Positions 39,634-48,653 of a stretch of 64,000 nt of DNA are shown here, piece after piece. Position 1 is the stretch's first letter. Each line of letters opens with the position of its first letter. The notes under the pieces were generated by a model that was given only the letters and a program-made list of their open reading frames with translations, was not told the origin of the DNA and did not search any database. The position numbers and the translations under genes were made by a program. This DNA comes from Mesorhizobium sp. (GTDB taxonomy: Bacteria; Pseudomonadota; Alphaproteobacteria; Rhizobiales; Rhizobiaceae): assembly GCA_004020645.1 (NCBI GenBank), contig SAQL01000007.1:62001-126000 (forward strand), read 5' to 3'.

Positions 39634-40830
39634 CTATTCTTCTTCCTCGTCCACCCCATTTGCAGCCGGCGCGACCAGCAGCACGGCGGCGCCGAGGATC
39701 GCGGCGATGAAGGAGCCGGCGAGGATGCCGACCTTGACCGCGTCCTGCAGCTCGACATTGCTGGCGAAGGCGAGCAGGCCGATGAACAGGCTCATGGTGA
39801 AGCCGATGCCGCAGAGCAGCGAAATGCCGATCATGTGCAGCCAGCCGGCATTGACCGGCAGATCGGCAAAGCCGAGCCGGATGGCAAGCGCCGAGGAGCC
39901 GAACACGCCGACCAGCTTGCCGGCGACGAGGCCGGCGGCGACGCCCAGCGTCAGCGGCTCGATCAGGGCGGCTGCGCTCAGGCCGGCGAGCGAGACGCCG
40001 GCATTGGCGAAGCCGAAGATCGGGATGACGATGAAGGGCACTATCCTGTGCAGGCCGTGCTCGAGCCGGTGCAGCGGCGAATGGTCTGAATCTTGGCTGA
40101 TGCCCGGGGAGACTTTCAAAGGTATGGTCAGGGCCAGCGCCACGCCGGCGAGCGTGGCGTGGACGCCCGATTTCAGCACCAGCACCCACAGAACGACACC
40201 GAGCAGGAGATAAGGCAGCAGCGTCAGCACACCCATGCGGTTGAGCACGATCAGCAGAGCGATGACGGCGAAGGCGGCGCCGAGATAGGCGAGCGACAGG
40301 CCGCTCGTGTAGAACACCGCGATGATGATGACGGCGCCAAGATCGTCGATGATGGCGAGGGCGGTGAGGAATACCTTCAGCGACCCCGGCACACGGCTGC
40401 CGAGCAGCGACAGCACGCCGAGTGCAAACGCGATGTCGGTGGCGGTCGGGATCGCCCAGCCAGACAGAGCGGCTGGATTGTCGCGGTTGATGGCGACATA
40501 GACAAGTGCCGGCACCAGCATGCCGCCGGCAGCGGCGATGCCGGGCAGGGCGCGGCGTGGCCATGTCGAGAGCTGGCCGTCCAGCATCTCGCGCTTGATC
40601 TCCAGGCCGACGAGCAGGAAGAACACGGCCATCAGGCCGTCATTGATCCAGTGCGATACGCTGAGCGGTCCCAGATAGGCGTGAAGGGCGGCGAAATAGG
40701 TTTCGGCCAGCGGCGAATTGGCGACGATCAGGGCCAATGCCGCGGCTGCCATCAGGACGATGCCGCCTGCCGCCTCGCTGGCTAGGAACTCGCGAAAAAT
40801 GGAGATCGGCCGCGGCTTCTGGTCCTGCAT
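39634..40830 (-). CDS. nhaA: Na+/H+ antiporter NhaA
   Basis: This 398-residue, 12-helix antiporter has [39 protein letters not shown] and [20 protein letters not shown] with the paired aspartates that bind Na+ or H+, plus [13 protein letters not shown] late in the chain. It extrudes Na+ against protons at alkaline pH. GGAG precedes ATG 40830 by 6 bases, and the upstream open frame is unrelated. The C-terminus ends in an acidic EEEE tail. Confidence 0.95.
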   Translation of the reverse strand: MQDQKPRPISIFREFLASEAAGGIVLMAAAALALIVANSPLAETYFAALHAYLGPLSVSHWINDGLMAVFFLLVGLEIKREMLDGQLSTWPRRALPGIAAAGGMLVPALVYVAINRDNPAALSGWAIPTATDIAFALGVLSLLGSRVPGSLKVFLTALAIIDDLGAVIIIAVFYTSGLSLAYLGAAFAVIALLIVLNRMGVLTLLPYLLLGVVLWVLVLKSGVHATLAGVALALTIPLKVSPGISQDSDHSPLHRLEHGLHRIVPFIVIPIFGFANAGVSLAGLSAAALIEPLTLGVAAGLVAGKLVGVFGSSALAIRLGFADLPVNAGWLHMIGISLLCGIGFTMSLFIGLLAFASNVELQDAVKVGILAGSFIAAILGAAVLLVAPAANGVDEEEE

Positions 40831-40910
40831 GTCGTCTCCCGTCCTACCGGCCGGCAGGCCGGCGTCGCCTCGTGCGATGATGCGCAAACACCAATGGCAG
40901 GGCAAGTCTC

Positions 40911-41222
40911 TACAGCGCCGCGTATCCTTTAGGGCGCAAAGGACGCTGTAGCACTTTGATTTTGCGCATGATCCCCAGCGAAAACCATTCGCCGCCGCGA
41001 ACCTCGGTTCGGTCGCGTTAGAGACCGTTTGAAAACTCTACTCTGGCGGCCATCTGATGGCGTTTTCTGCGCTTCCGGCCTTCGCCGGCCGAAGCACTTA
41101 TGAGCGGTCGTGGCAGTTAAAGTTACGGCCGGCGTAGGCGGACCAGCGCATGACCCCGGAAACCGATTTCGGTTTCCGGAAAGGATCATGCGCAAATGCA
41201 AAGTGTTAGAGCGTCCGCTGCG
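40911..41222. repeat. Composite palindromic element (CTACAGCG family), expanded copy
   Basis: The left part, CTACAGCGCCGCG followed by GGACGCTGTAGCACTTTG and TTTTGCGCATGATCC, is matched in inverted form at the right by GGAAAGGATCATGCGCAAAT and GCAAAGTGTTAGAGCGTCC (41178-41222). Between them lie about 130 unrelated bases (roughly 40990-41130) and a palindrome, GGAAACCGATTTCGGTTTCC. It looks like a copy of the 34455-34719 element that has been interrupted. It occupies the whole nhaA-actR gap region and encodes nothing obvious. Confidence 0.72.
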
Positions 41223-41281
41223 CGCCGGTTCTCGAAAACCACCACCCTATGACTCGCCAGAGCGAATTTCGAAACAGTCTC

Positions 41282-41845
41282 TTAGCGCGGCGCGCGCTTG
41301 GCAAGAATCCGCTGCAGCGTGCGGCGATGCATGTTGAGCCGGCGCGCGGTCTCGGAGACGTTGCGGTCGCACATTTCGTAGACGCGCTGGATGTGCTCCC
41401 AGCGCACGCGGTCGGCCGACATCGGATTTTCGGGCGGTGCGGCGCGTTCACCCGCCGTGCGGGTAAGGGCCGCGAAAATGTCGTCGGCATCGGCCGGCTT
41501 CGACAGATAGTCGATGGCTCCCAGCTTCACCGCCGTCACCGCGGTGGCGATGTTGCCGTAGCCGGTGAGGATGATGGCGCGGGCGTCGTCGCGCTTCTCG
41601 CGGATGGCGGCGACGACGTCGAGGCCGTTGCCGTCGGCGAGCCGCATGTCGACCACGGCATAGGCGGGCGGGTTGGCGCGCGCCTTGGCCACCGCCTCCT
41701 CGACGCTCTCGGCCGTCTCGACCACGAAACCCCTGGTTTCCATGGCGCGGGCAAGGCGCGTGAGGAACGGCTTGTCGTCGTCGACGATCAACAGCGAGGT
41801 GTCTTCGCCTTCAACCATTGCGCCAATCGTTTCGTCGCCGTTCAT
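41282..41845 (-). CDS. actR: Redox response regulator ActR (RegA/PrrA family)
   Basis: This 187-residue response regulator has LLIVDDDKPFLTRLARAMET (acidic pocket), phosphorylation site D66 in AYAVVDMRLADGNGLDV, and ILTGYGNIATAVTAVKLGAIDYLSKP. A proline-containing linker leads to a Fis-type helix-turn-helix (VSETARRLNMHRRTLQRILAKR). This exact layout is the RegA/PrrA/ActR family, which controls respiration, nitrogen and carbon fixation genes and, in rhizobia, acid tolerance. It lies 65 bases downstream of its sensor kinase on the same strand and is probably co-transcribed with it. Confidence 0.94.
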   Translation of the reverse strand: MNGDETIGAMVEGEDTSLLIVDDDKPFLTRLARAMETRGFVVETAESVEEAVAKARANPPAYAVVDMRLADGNGLDVVAAIREKRDDARAIILTGYGNIATAVTAVKLGAIDYLSKPADADDIFAALTRTAGERAAPPENPMSADRVRWEHIQRVYEMCDRNVSETARRLNMHRRTLQRILAKRAPR

Positions 41846-41910
41846 CGTCTTCTAAATTCCTGCTGCCTGCTTTTTTACGCAAATATAGTTTTGGAGCGCT
41901 ATTGTCCAAT

Positions 41911-43236
41911 TCAAGCCGTGTCAAACATGGTGGCCGAAGCCGATTCAGGGTTGAGGAAGACGCTGCGCGGCCACGATATCTGCACGACGGCGCCCTCGCC
42001 CGGTTCGTTTGAATTGCGGAAATCGAGCGTGGCCCCCGAGCGTTCAAGCAATGTCTTGGCTATGAAAAGCCCCAGTCCCAGGCCGCCGCCGGCCTCGGTG
42101 CCCTGGCGCGTCGACATATAGGGCTCGCCGATGCGATCGATGATTTCGGGAGGAAAGCCCGGCCCGTCGTCGGTGATCGAGAAGGTGACCGCGGCCTCGT
42201 TCCAGCTCCAGCGCACGGTGACGGTCTTGCGGGCAAAATCGACGGCGTTCTCGACCAGATTGCCGAGGCCGTAGATGACGCCGGGATTGCGCCGCCCGAC
42301 CGGTTCGGGGCCGATGCGCTCGCCGGGGCGAAGCTTGATCGAGATGCCGAAATCGCGGTGGGGGGCCGTCATCTCCTCGACCAGCGAAGTTAGCGGCATG
42401 CGGGAGAGATGCGCCTCGCCCTCGGAGGACAGGCTGGTCAGGCGCTTGAGGATTTCGCGGCAACGCTCGCTCTGCGAGCGCAGCAGCGTCACGTCCTCGC
42501 CGTATTTCGGATCGTTGCGGAGCGCCTTCTCCATCTCCTTGGCGACGAGCGTGATGGTGGCAAGCGGTGTGCCGAGCTCATGCGCGGCGGCGGCGGCAAG
42601 GCCGTCCAGCGCCGACAAATGCTGCTCGCGCTGCAGCACCAGTTCGGTGGCGGTCAGCGCGTTGGCGAGCAGCCGGGCTTCCTCGGCCACGCGGAAGGCG
42701 TAGATCGCGGTGAAGGCGATCGAGGAAAACACCGCCATCCACATGCCGGCGACATAGATGAACGGCATCTCAAGCGGCGCACCCTCGTACCAGGGCAGCG
42801 GCAGATGGAAGAAGACCAGCAGGCTCGCCGCCACCATCACCAGCGCGCCGAGGATGGCGGTCAGGCGCAGCGGCAGCGACGTCGCCGAGATGACCACGGG
42901 CACGGTCACCAGCACTGAAAACGGATTGGTGAGGCCGCCGGTCAGATAGAGCAGGCCGGCAAGCTGCAGGCTGTCGATGGTCAGGATAGCGAAAGCCGGC
43001 AGCGGGGTCAGCCGATGCGCAGCCGGATAACGGAAGGTCAGCAACAGGTTCATCCAGGCAGAACAGGCGATCAGCGCAAAGCAGGGGCTGACGGGCAGCG
43101 GGAACTTCAGCCCATAGGCAACGACGATAACCGCCAGGCTCTGGCCAACGATGGCAAGCCAACGCAGCCTGATCAGCGTGTTGAGGCGCAGCCGCTGGCT
43201 TTGCTGGAAGTCGGGCGCCCGCAGGATGTTTATCAT
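41911..43236 (-). CDS. actS: Redox sensor histidine kinase ActS (RegB/PrrB family)
   Basis: This 441-residue kinase has six membrane helices in the first 180 residues and the quinone-site heptapeptide GGLTNPF (100-106). The phosphoacceptor is H219 (AAAAAHELGTPLATITL), and the redox-sensing cysteine of RegB is present at C259 (LRSQSERCREILKRL). The N box LGNLVENAVDFARKT and glycine-rich TEAGGGLGLGLFIAKTLLER complete the ATPase domain. It reads the redox state of the quinone pool and phosphorylates ActR. ATG 43236 is preferred to a TTG two codons earlier. Confidence 0.94.
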   Translation of the reverse strand: MINILRAPDFQQSQRLRLNTLIRLRWLAIVGQSLAVIVVAYGLKFPLPVSPCFALIACSAWMNLLLTFRYPAAHRLTPLPAFAILTIDSLQLAGLLYLTGGLTNPFSVLVTVPVVISATSLPLRLTAILGALVMVAASLLVFFHLPLPWYEGAPLEMPFIYVAGMWMAVFSSIAFTAIYAFRVAEEARLLANALTATELVLQREQHLSALDGLAAAAAHELGTPLATITLVAKEMEKALRNDPKYGEDVTLLRSQSERCREILKRLTSLSSEGEAHLSRMPLTSLVEEMTAPHRDFGISIKLRPGERIGPEPVGRRNPGVIYGLGNLVENAVDFARKTVTVRWSWNEAAVTFSITDDGPGFPPEIIDRIGEPYMSTRQGTEAGGGLGLGLFIAKTLLERSGATLDFRNSNEPGEGAVVQISWPRSVFLNPESASATMFDTA

Positions 43237-43268
43237 GGCCAAGGATTATAGCCGGAAAAGAATAAAGG

Positions 43269-45878
43269 CTAGGTCCCCCGCGGTTTGGCGCGGCTGGTGG
43301 CGGTGGCGAGAAGCGGGTTCTCCGGCCAGACGTGCCGGGGGTAGCGGCCACGTATGTCGGCCCGCACATCGGCCCAGGAGCCGCGCCAGAACCCGGGCAG
43401 GTCGCGGGTCGTCTGGATCGGCCGGTGCGCCGGCGATAAAAGCTCGAGCGTCAGCGGCACGGTGCCGTTGGCGATCGCGGGATGCCGGTCGAGACCGAAC
43501 AGCTCCTGGACGCGGATCGCCAGCACCGGCCATTCGCCATCATAGCGGATCGGCACGCGGCTGCCCGACGGAGCGTCGAAATGGGTCGGCGCCAGTGCCT
43601 CGATCCTGCGCTGGAGATCGTGCGGCACCAATGCCATGAGGCCGGCCGAGAGCACGCCCGGATCGATCGCGGCAAAGGACGCTGCGCCGGAGAGGAAGGG
43701 CAGCAGCCAATCGTCGAGGCGGTCGACGAGCGCCGCGTCGGAAACATCGGGCCAGGGCGCGCCGAGGCCGCGATGCAGCCAGCCGAGCCGTTGGCGCAAC
43801 GTTTCCGCTTCCTTGCCCCACGGCAAAAGCGACAGGCCGTGTTGGCGCAATGCGTCGAGGATGGCGCGATCCGCGTCGACGCCGGCCGGCGCCGGCAGCA
43901 TGCGTTCGGACAGGGTGATGGCGCCGAGGCGAACGGTTTCGCGTACGCGCACCGCGCGCCTGTCGCGGTCGAAACCGGTCTCGCGGCTGGTCTCGATCTC
44001 GTCGGCAAGCGAAGCGCGAATGTCGGCCTCGTCTATCGCCGCCGCTGCCGTGATGCGGGCGTTCTGCGCCTTGCCCTGCAGATCGGCGACGACGAGCCAG
44101 GCCGCCCCCGCCAGCGGATCGGCCGCCTCGAGCATGGCGCCCGAACCGTTGGCCAGCACGAAACGGCCGCGCTCGCCGCGCGCCTTGGCGACGCGGTCCG
44201 GCCAGGCATGGATGAGGAGGGCGCCAGCCCTACCCTCCCCCTCGAGGGGGTCCGAAGGACGGGCGAGACCCGTGGCTCGCCCCGGCACGTCGATCCACGA
44301 AGTGGAGCGGGGTGGGGTCGGGTCGGGCACGCCATCGGCGACCCCACCCCGTCTCCCTCGCTTCGCTGCGCTCGGCTCGCTCGCCGACCCTCCCCTCGAG
44401 GGTGAGGCCTGTTTCGCCAGCCTCTCGGCAAGCTGCCGTGCGGCGGTGGCGCGCGGCGATCTGTCGGATCGGAACCGGATCAACCGTCGTTCGAGGTCGA
44501 CGCCGTCGCCGCCAAGGCCACGCTCGGTGAGCAGCACCGCGAGCATGGCCGCTTCGAACGCCTGGCCGGTTTTTGCCGCCTCGGCGACCATGTGAGCCAG
44601 CCGCACCGGCAGTGCCAGCCTGCGCATTGCAGCACCCGATTGCGTCAGGCGCCCTGCCTCGTCGATGGCGTCGAGCGCACGCAGCAGCGCCCTTGCCTCG
44701 TTGAGCGCCGGGGCCGGCGGTGGGTCGAGGAAAGAAAGGCTCGTGGGATCCGCAACGCCGAAAGCGGCGCAATCGAGCATCAGCCCGGAAAGGTCCGCCT
44801 CGAGGATTTCCGGCGGGGTGAAGGCGGGAAGTGCCGCCGTCTGCTCGGCCCGCCATAGCCGGATGGCGATGCCCGGCTGTGTGCGACCGGCGCGGCCGGC
44901 GCGCTGGTCGGCGGAGGCTCTGCTGACACGCACCGTCTCAAGCCGCGTCAGGCCGCTGGCTGGCTCGTAGCGCGGCAGCCGCGACAGGCCGGAATCGATG
45001 ACGACGCGCACGCCGTCGATGGTGATCGAAGTTTCGGCGATCGACGTCGCCAGCACCACCTTGCGGCGGCTGGACGGCGCTGGCTTGATCGCGGCGTCCT
45101 GTGCCTTGTTATCGAGCATGCCGTAGAGCGGCACGATGTCGGTGTCGGCACTGACGCGGCCTTGCAGCCGCTCGGCCGTGCGCTCGATCTCGCGCTGGCC
45201 GGGCAGGAAGGCGAGCACGCTGCCGCTCTCATCGGCAAGCGCGGCGCGGATCGCCTTGACCATGGCGTCCTCGATGGCGACGCCGGCCGGCCGCTCGTCA
45301 TAGCGGATGTCGACGGGAAAGGCGCGGCCCTCGCTCTCGATCACCGTGGCGCCGGAAAGCAGCCGCGCGACGCGCGCGCCATCGAGCGTCGCCGACATGA
45401 CCAGCAATCGCAGATCGGGCCTCAGCGCACCTTGCACGTCAAGCGCCAGCGCCAGACCAAAATCACCGTCAAGCGAGCGCTCGTGGAACTCGTCGAAGAA
45501 AACAGCCGAGACACCGGGCAGCTCCGGATCGTCGAGGATCATCCGCGACAACACGCCTTCTGTGACGACGAGGATCCTTGTCCTCGCAGAAGTGCGGTTT
45601 TCCATGCGCATGGCATAGCCGACCGTCTCGCCGGGTTCCTCCCCGAGCAGTTCGGCCATGCGGCGGGCAGCGGCGCGGGCAGCGAGCCGGCGCGGCTCGA
45701 GCAGAATGATCTTTCCCGTGCCCAGCCATGCCGCTTCGAGCAGCGCCAGCGGCACCAGCGTCGTTTTGCCGGCGCCGGGCGGCGCCACCAGCACGGCGCT
45801 GTTGCCATGGCCGAGCGCTTCACTGAGCGCCGGCAGCACGGCGGAGACCGGAAGCTCCGGCAAGGGTTTTCTGGTCAT
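43269..45878 (-). CDS. hrpB: ATP-dependent helicase HrpB, with an in-frame repeat insertion
   Basis: This 869-residue DExH helicase has VLVAPPGAGKTTLVPLALLE (motif I), LEPRRLAARAAARRMAE (Ia), VFFDEFHERSLDGDFGLAL (II), LLVMSATLDGARVARLL (III), LATSIAETSITIDGVRVVID (V) and ASADQRAGRAGRTQPGIAIR (VI). The HrpB-specific C-terminal domain ends with FGLDRHPAIANGTVPLTLEL. About 60 residues (roughly 490-550), rich in Arg, Ser, Gly and Pro, interrupt the C-terminal region. Their DNA (44228-44407) has the palindromic structure of an intergenic repeat, yet the frame stays open. The cellular role of HrpB is unsettled. ATG 45878 is chosen over a TTG upstream. Confidence 0.93.
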   Translation of the reverse strand: MTRKPLPELPVSAVLPALSEALGHGNSAVLVAPPGAGKTTLVPLALLEAAWLGTGKIILLEPRRLAARAAARRMAELLGEEPGETVGYAMRMENRTSARTRILVVTEGVLSRMILDDPELPGVSAVFFDEFHERSLDGDFGLALALDVQGALRPDLRLLVMSATLDGARVARLLSGATVIESEGRAFPVDIRYDERPAGVAIEDAMVKAIRAALADESGSVLAFLPGQREIERTAERLQGRVSADTDIVPLYGMLDNKAQDAAIKPAPSSRRKVVLATSIAETSITIDGVRVVIDSGLSRLPRYEPASGLTRLETVRVSRASADQRAGRAGRTQPGIAIRLWRAEQTAALPAFTPPEILEADLSGLMLDCAAFGVADPTSLSFLDPPPAPALNEARALLRALDAIDEAGRLTQSGAAMRRLALPVRLAHMVAEAAKTGQAFEAAMLAVLLTERGLGGDGVDLERRLIRFRSDRSPRATAARQLAERLAKQASPSRGGSASEPSAAKRGRRGGVADGVPDPTPPRSTSWIDVPGRATGLARPSDPLEGEGRAGALLIHAWPDRVAKARGERGRFVLANGSGAMLEAADPLAGAAWLVVADLQGKAQNARITAAAAIDEADIRASLADEIETSRETGFDRDRRAVRVRETVRLGAITLSERMLPAPAGVDADRAILDALRQHGLSLLPWGKEAETLRQRLGWLHRGLGAPWPDVSDAALVDRLDDWLLPFLSGAASFAAIDPGVLSAGLMALVPHDLQRRIEALAPTHFDAPSGSRVPIRYDGEWPVLAIRVQELFGLDRHPAIANGTVPLTLELLSPAHRPIQTTRDLPGFWRGSWADVRADIRGRYPRHVWPENPLLATATSRAKPRGT
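44228..44407. repeat. Palindromic element inserted in frame within hrpB
   Basis: Inside hrpB lie the perfect palindromes CCCCCTCGAGGGGG (44237-44250) and CCCTCGAGGG (44393-44402) as outer arms. Between them is a 12-base perfect inverted pair, GGGGTGGGGTCG (44309-44320) and CGACCCCACCCC (44339-44350). The length of about 180 bases is a multiple of three or nearly so, no stop codon appears, and helicase homology resumes on both sides. The structure parallels Rickettsia palindromic elements found within proteins. Confidence 0.8.
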
Positions 45879-45902
45879 TGTCCCAAGGGTGCATCCATCC
45901 AA

Positions 45903-46274
45903 TTGCGGCGGATCCGCAGCGCCCGCATATCAGCGGTGGCAGTCGCCGCGCAACCGGCAACGGGCCAACTCATAGCCGGGTCCGCGAGAACGGGTTCCAG
46001 CGCACCGTGCCGAGCCTCACCTCCTCGCGCACCATCGTCAAAAGGCTTGAGCCGCCGACGAGGCCGACAAGCGACAGAAGATCTGGCGACAGAAGATCCG
46101 GATATTCCTGGAGAACGCGCCCAGGATCACCGCCCCGAGGATCTGCAAGCAATGCGTCGGCGCGATCCGCTCAGACTTTTGACAACGGCATCGTTGCATG
46201 AACAGCTTGCATAGGCGAGCAGAGCGAGCAGAATTCCGTTCGTCCCGTTATTCCAGTTCCAGGGAGAGAGCAGA
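45903..46274. other. Gap of about 370 bases between hrpB and the PIG-L gene, no recognised gene
   Basis: I find no credible gene here. A minus-strand reading of 60 codons (45970-46152) has no family resemblance or good ribosome site. A short tandem pair, CGACAGAAGATCTGG and CGACAGAAGATCCGG, occurs at about 46072-46101. The last 75 bases should hold the promoter of the PIG-L gene; GGGAGAG at about 46262 serves as its ribosome site. Confidence 0.6.
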
Positions 46275-46964
46275 GTGAAGATATTGGCACTCGGTGCGCA
46301 TCCGGACGATATCGAGATCTTCATGTTCGGTACGATGGCGGCCTATGCCGCACAAGGCGCAGAACTGGTGTTTGCGATAGCCACGGACGGCGCCAAGGGC
46401 GGGAAGGGCGATCCGGGATTACTCGCCCGCGCCCGCCGCGAGGAAGCGGTTGTGGCGGCGGATCTGCTTGGCGCAACACCGCACTTCCTCGATTTTCCGG
46501 ACGGCGCGCTGGTTGCCGATGCCGCGCTGATCGCGGCGCTGAAGACGCTGATTGGGGATATCAGGCCGGATCTTGCGATCACCCATGCGCCGAACGACTA
46601 TCATGGCGACCACCGTGCGCTGTCGGACGGCGTGCGCATCGCGGCGTCCTTCGCTGTCCCGGTGCTGCATGCCGATACGCTCGGCGGCACCGGTTTTTCG
46701 CCGACGCACTATGTCGATATCTCCAGGCATTTCGAGCTCAAGGCGATGGCGATCCGAGCGCATCAGTCGCAGGATCCCGAACGTTTCGTCGATGCGGCGC
46801 GCACGCAGAACGGGTTTCGCGCCGGCCAGTCCAATGGCGCGGCCGGTTCCTTCGCTGAGGCCTTCCGCTTCGAACCGATCTTCCCCTTCGCCGACATCCG
46901 CGCCCTGCTGCCGCCGGCCCCGGTTATCCGGCCGGTGACGGTGAGCACCAAAACGGTCAAATGA
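46275..46964 (+). CDS. PIG-L/LmbE-family deacetylase
   Basis: This 229-residue protein begins MKILALGAHPDDIEIFMFGT, carrying the AHPDDxE zinc-binding and catalytic motif. ATDGAKGGKGDPGLLARARREEAVVAADLLG and the second metal-site segment THAPNDYHGDHRALSDGVRIAA follow. LmbE/PIG-L enzymes remove N-acetyl groups from amino sugars or related conjugates with a zinc ion. The substrate is unknown. It lies 233 bases upstream of the transporter-kinase operon on the same strand, but the operator array and a gap between them argue for separate transcription. Confidence 0.9.
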   Translation: MKILALGAHPDDIEIFMFGTMAAYAAQGAELVFAIATDGAKGGKGDPGLLARARREEAVVAADLLGATPHFLDFPDGALVADAALIAALKTLIGDIRPDLAITHAPNDYHGDHRALSDGVRIAASFAVPVLHADTLGGTGFSPTHYVDISRHFELKAMAIRAHQSQDPERFVDAARTQNGFRAGQSNGAAGSFAEAFRFEPIFPFADIRALLPPAPVIRPVTVSTKTVK

Positions 46965-47057
46965 GCCGACACCCGCGCGCCGAACGATCTGACACGCGCC
47001 TTTCCTGAACCAGCGACCGATGCGCTATGCTGCAGCGCAGCAACGAATTCACTTGCC

Positions 47058-47128
47058 TTGTTTAGTAAAAATTGCATCACTAAACAAATTACTAAACATC
47101 CGCCGCTCAACCGCGTCGTCATGTTTAG
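47058..47128. promoter_or_regulatory. Operator array upstream of the ABC/Dha operon
   Basis: TTGTTTAGT (47058-47066) and ACTAAACAA (47079-47087) are perfect inverted copies, 21 bases apart. A third half-site ACTAAACA (47091-47098) follows, and a fourth in reverse, TGTTTAG (47122-47128). Four copies of one octamer in 71 AT-rich bases, in a GC-rich genome and 70-140 bases before the first gene of an operon, indicate regulator binding and probably the promoter. The regulator is not identified. Confidence 0.7.
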
Positions 47129-47196
47129 ACCCTGAGGAGGGGGTTGAGGTTTTTTGAAACCGTCATCCGGGCGCGTTTCGCAAATGGGAGGAAGGC

Positions 47197-48528
47197 ATGA
47201 AATCGACCTTGAAACTGACGTTGGGACTGACATCGGCGATGTTTGCGTCGACCGCCGTTTCGAATGTCGCGCAGGCTGAAGATCTGACGCTTTGCTGGGC
47301 AGCCTGGGACCCGGCCAACGCGCTTGTCGAATTGTCAAAGGATTTCACCAAGGAAACCGGCATTGGCATGAAATTCGAATTCGTGCCGTGGACCAACTAT
47401 GCCGATCGCTTCCTCAACGAACTGAATTCCAAGGGCAAGCTGTGCGACCTGATCATCGGCGACAGCCAGTGGATCGGCGGCTCGGCCGAGAACGGCCACT
47501 ACGTCAAGCTGAACGACTTCTTCGACAAGGAGAAGATCAGCATGGACGACTTCGTGCCGGCGACCGTCGTCGGCTACTCCGAATGGCCGAAGAACTCGCC
47601 GAATTACTGGGCGCTGCCGGCCATGGGCGACGTCGTCGGCTGGACCTATCGCAAAGACTGGTTCTCCAAGCCGGAACTGCAGAAGGAATTCAAGGAAAAG
47701 TACGGCTGGGATCTCGCAGCGCCGACGACCTTCGACCAGCTGAAGCAGATCGCCGAGTTTTTCCAGAAGCGCGAGATCGACGGCAAGACGGTCTATGGCG
47801 CATCGATCTATACCGAGCGCGGCTCCGAAGGCATCACCATGGGCGCCATGGACGGGCTCTACAGCTTCGGTTTCAAATATGAGAATCCCGACAAGCCATA
47901 CGAGATGGACGGCTTCGTCAACTCCGAGAAATCGGTGAGGGGTCTTGAGTTCTACAAGGCGCTCTATGACTGCTGCACGCCTCCTGGAGCCTCGAACAGC
48001 TACATGGGCGAAGGCGTCGACGCCTTCAAGTCCGGCCAGGTGGCGATGCACATGAACTTCGCCTTTACCTGGCCAGGCCTGCAGAAGGACGAAAATGTCG
48101 GCGGCGACAAGATTGGTTATTTCGCCAATCCCAAGGGGCCCGACGGCGATCAATTCGCCCAGCTTGGCGGCCAGGGCATCTCGGTGGTCTCTTACTCCGA
48201 CAAGCAGGAGGCCGCGCTCAAATACATCAAGTGGTTCGCCAACAAGGATGTTCAGGCCAAATGGTGGTCGCTCGGCGGCTTTTCCTGCCTCAACGCAGTC
48301 GTCAAAGATCCAGGCTTCCCGGCCAGCCAGCCATACGCGCAGACCTTCCTCGACTCCATGGCCATCGTGAAGGATTTTTGGGCAGAGCCCAGCTATGCGC
48401 CGCTGCTGCAGGCGTCGCAGAAGCGCTTCCATGATTACGTCGTCGCCGGCCAGGGGTCGGCCAAGGATGCGCTCGATGGCCTGGTCAAGGACTGGACCGA
48501 GGTCTTCCAGGACGATGGCAAGATGTAA
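47197..48528 (+). CDS. ABC transporter substrate-binding protein (GlpV-like)
   Basis: This 443-residue periplasmic binding protein of the extracellular family 1 type has an N-terminal signal MKSTLKLTLGLTSAMFASTA cleaved after AQA. Mature landmarks are DLTLCWAAWDPANALVELS, EFVPWTNYADRFLNELNSKG, and the late WFANKDVQAKWWSLGGFSCL and PLLQASQKRFHDYVVAGQGS typical of carbohydrate binders. GGGAGGAAGGC precedes ATG 47197. As first gene of an eleven-gene run encoding an importer and a dihydroxyacetone-kinase system, it sets ligand choice. Glycerol importers GlpSTPQUV are the closest systems I know, but a ketose such as dihydroxyacetone is as likely from the downstream enzymes. Confidence 0.9.
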   Translation: MKSTLKLTLGLTSAMFASTAVSNVAQAEDLTLCWAAWDPANALVELSKDFTKETGIGMKFEFVPWTNYADRFLNELNSKGKLCDLIIGDSQWIGGSAENGHYVKLNDFFDKEKISMDDFVPATVVGYSEWPKNSPNYWALPAMGDVVGWTYRKDWFSKPELQKEFKEKYGWDLAAPTTFDQLKQIAEFFQKREIDGKTVYGASIYTERGSEGITMGAMDGLYSFGFKYENPDKPYEMDGFVNSEKSVRGLEFYKALYDCCTPPGASNSYMGEGVDAFKSGQVAMHMNFAFTWPGLQKDENVGGDKIGYFANPKGPDGDQFAQLGGQGISVVSYSDKQEAALKYIKWFANKDVQAKWWSLGGFSCLNAVVKDPGFPASQPYAQTFLDSMAIVKDFWAEPSYAPLLQASQKRFHDYVVAGQGSAKDALDGLVKDWTEVFQDDGKM

Positions 48529-48570
48529 TTGGGGCAAGACCTAACCGGCTCCTCCCGAGCCACGACCGCA

Positions 48571-48598
48571 TGTCCCGTGCCACCCTTGGCACGGGACA
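48571..48598 (+). terminator. Strong intercistronic hairpin after the binding-protein gene
   Basis: TGTCCCGTGCC and GGCACGGGACA form an 11-bp perfect stem around the loop ACCCTT. There is no T run, so full termination is unlikely. Hairpins at this position, after the binding-protein gene and before the permeases, usually protect the upstream mRNA and give the binding protein higher expression. Confidence 0.65.
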
Positions 48599-48653
48599 CA
48601 GTTCAGATAAATTCCATTGTCGAGACGACCAAGTGACCGAAGCGGGACTGACC

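Noticed and set aside
43236..43242. TTG start for actS, and similar TTG starts for hrpB and the amidase
   Set aside because: An ATG two to eight codons later fits homologues and ribosome sites better in each case.
45970..46152. 60-codon minus-strand frame in the hrpB to PIG-L gap
   Set aside because: No recognised family, no good ribosome site, and it includes a short tandem repeat; I mention it only within the gap entry.
48571..48598. Full rho-independent terminator ending the binding-protein transcript
   Set aside because: There is no T tract after the stem, and the following permease gene has no obvious promoter, so complete termination is unlikely.
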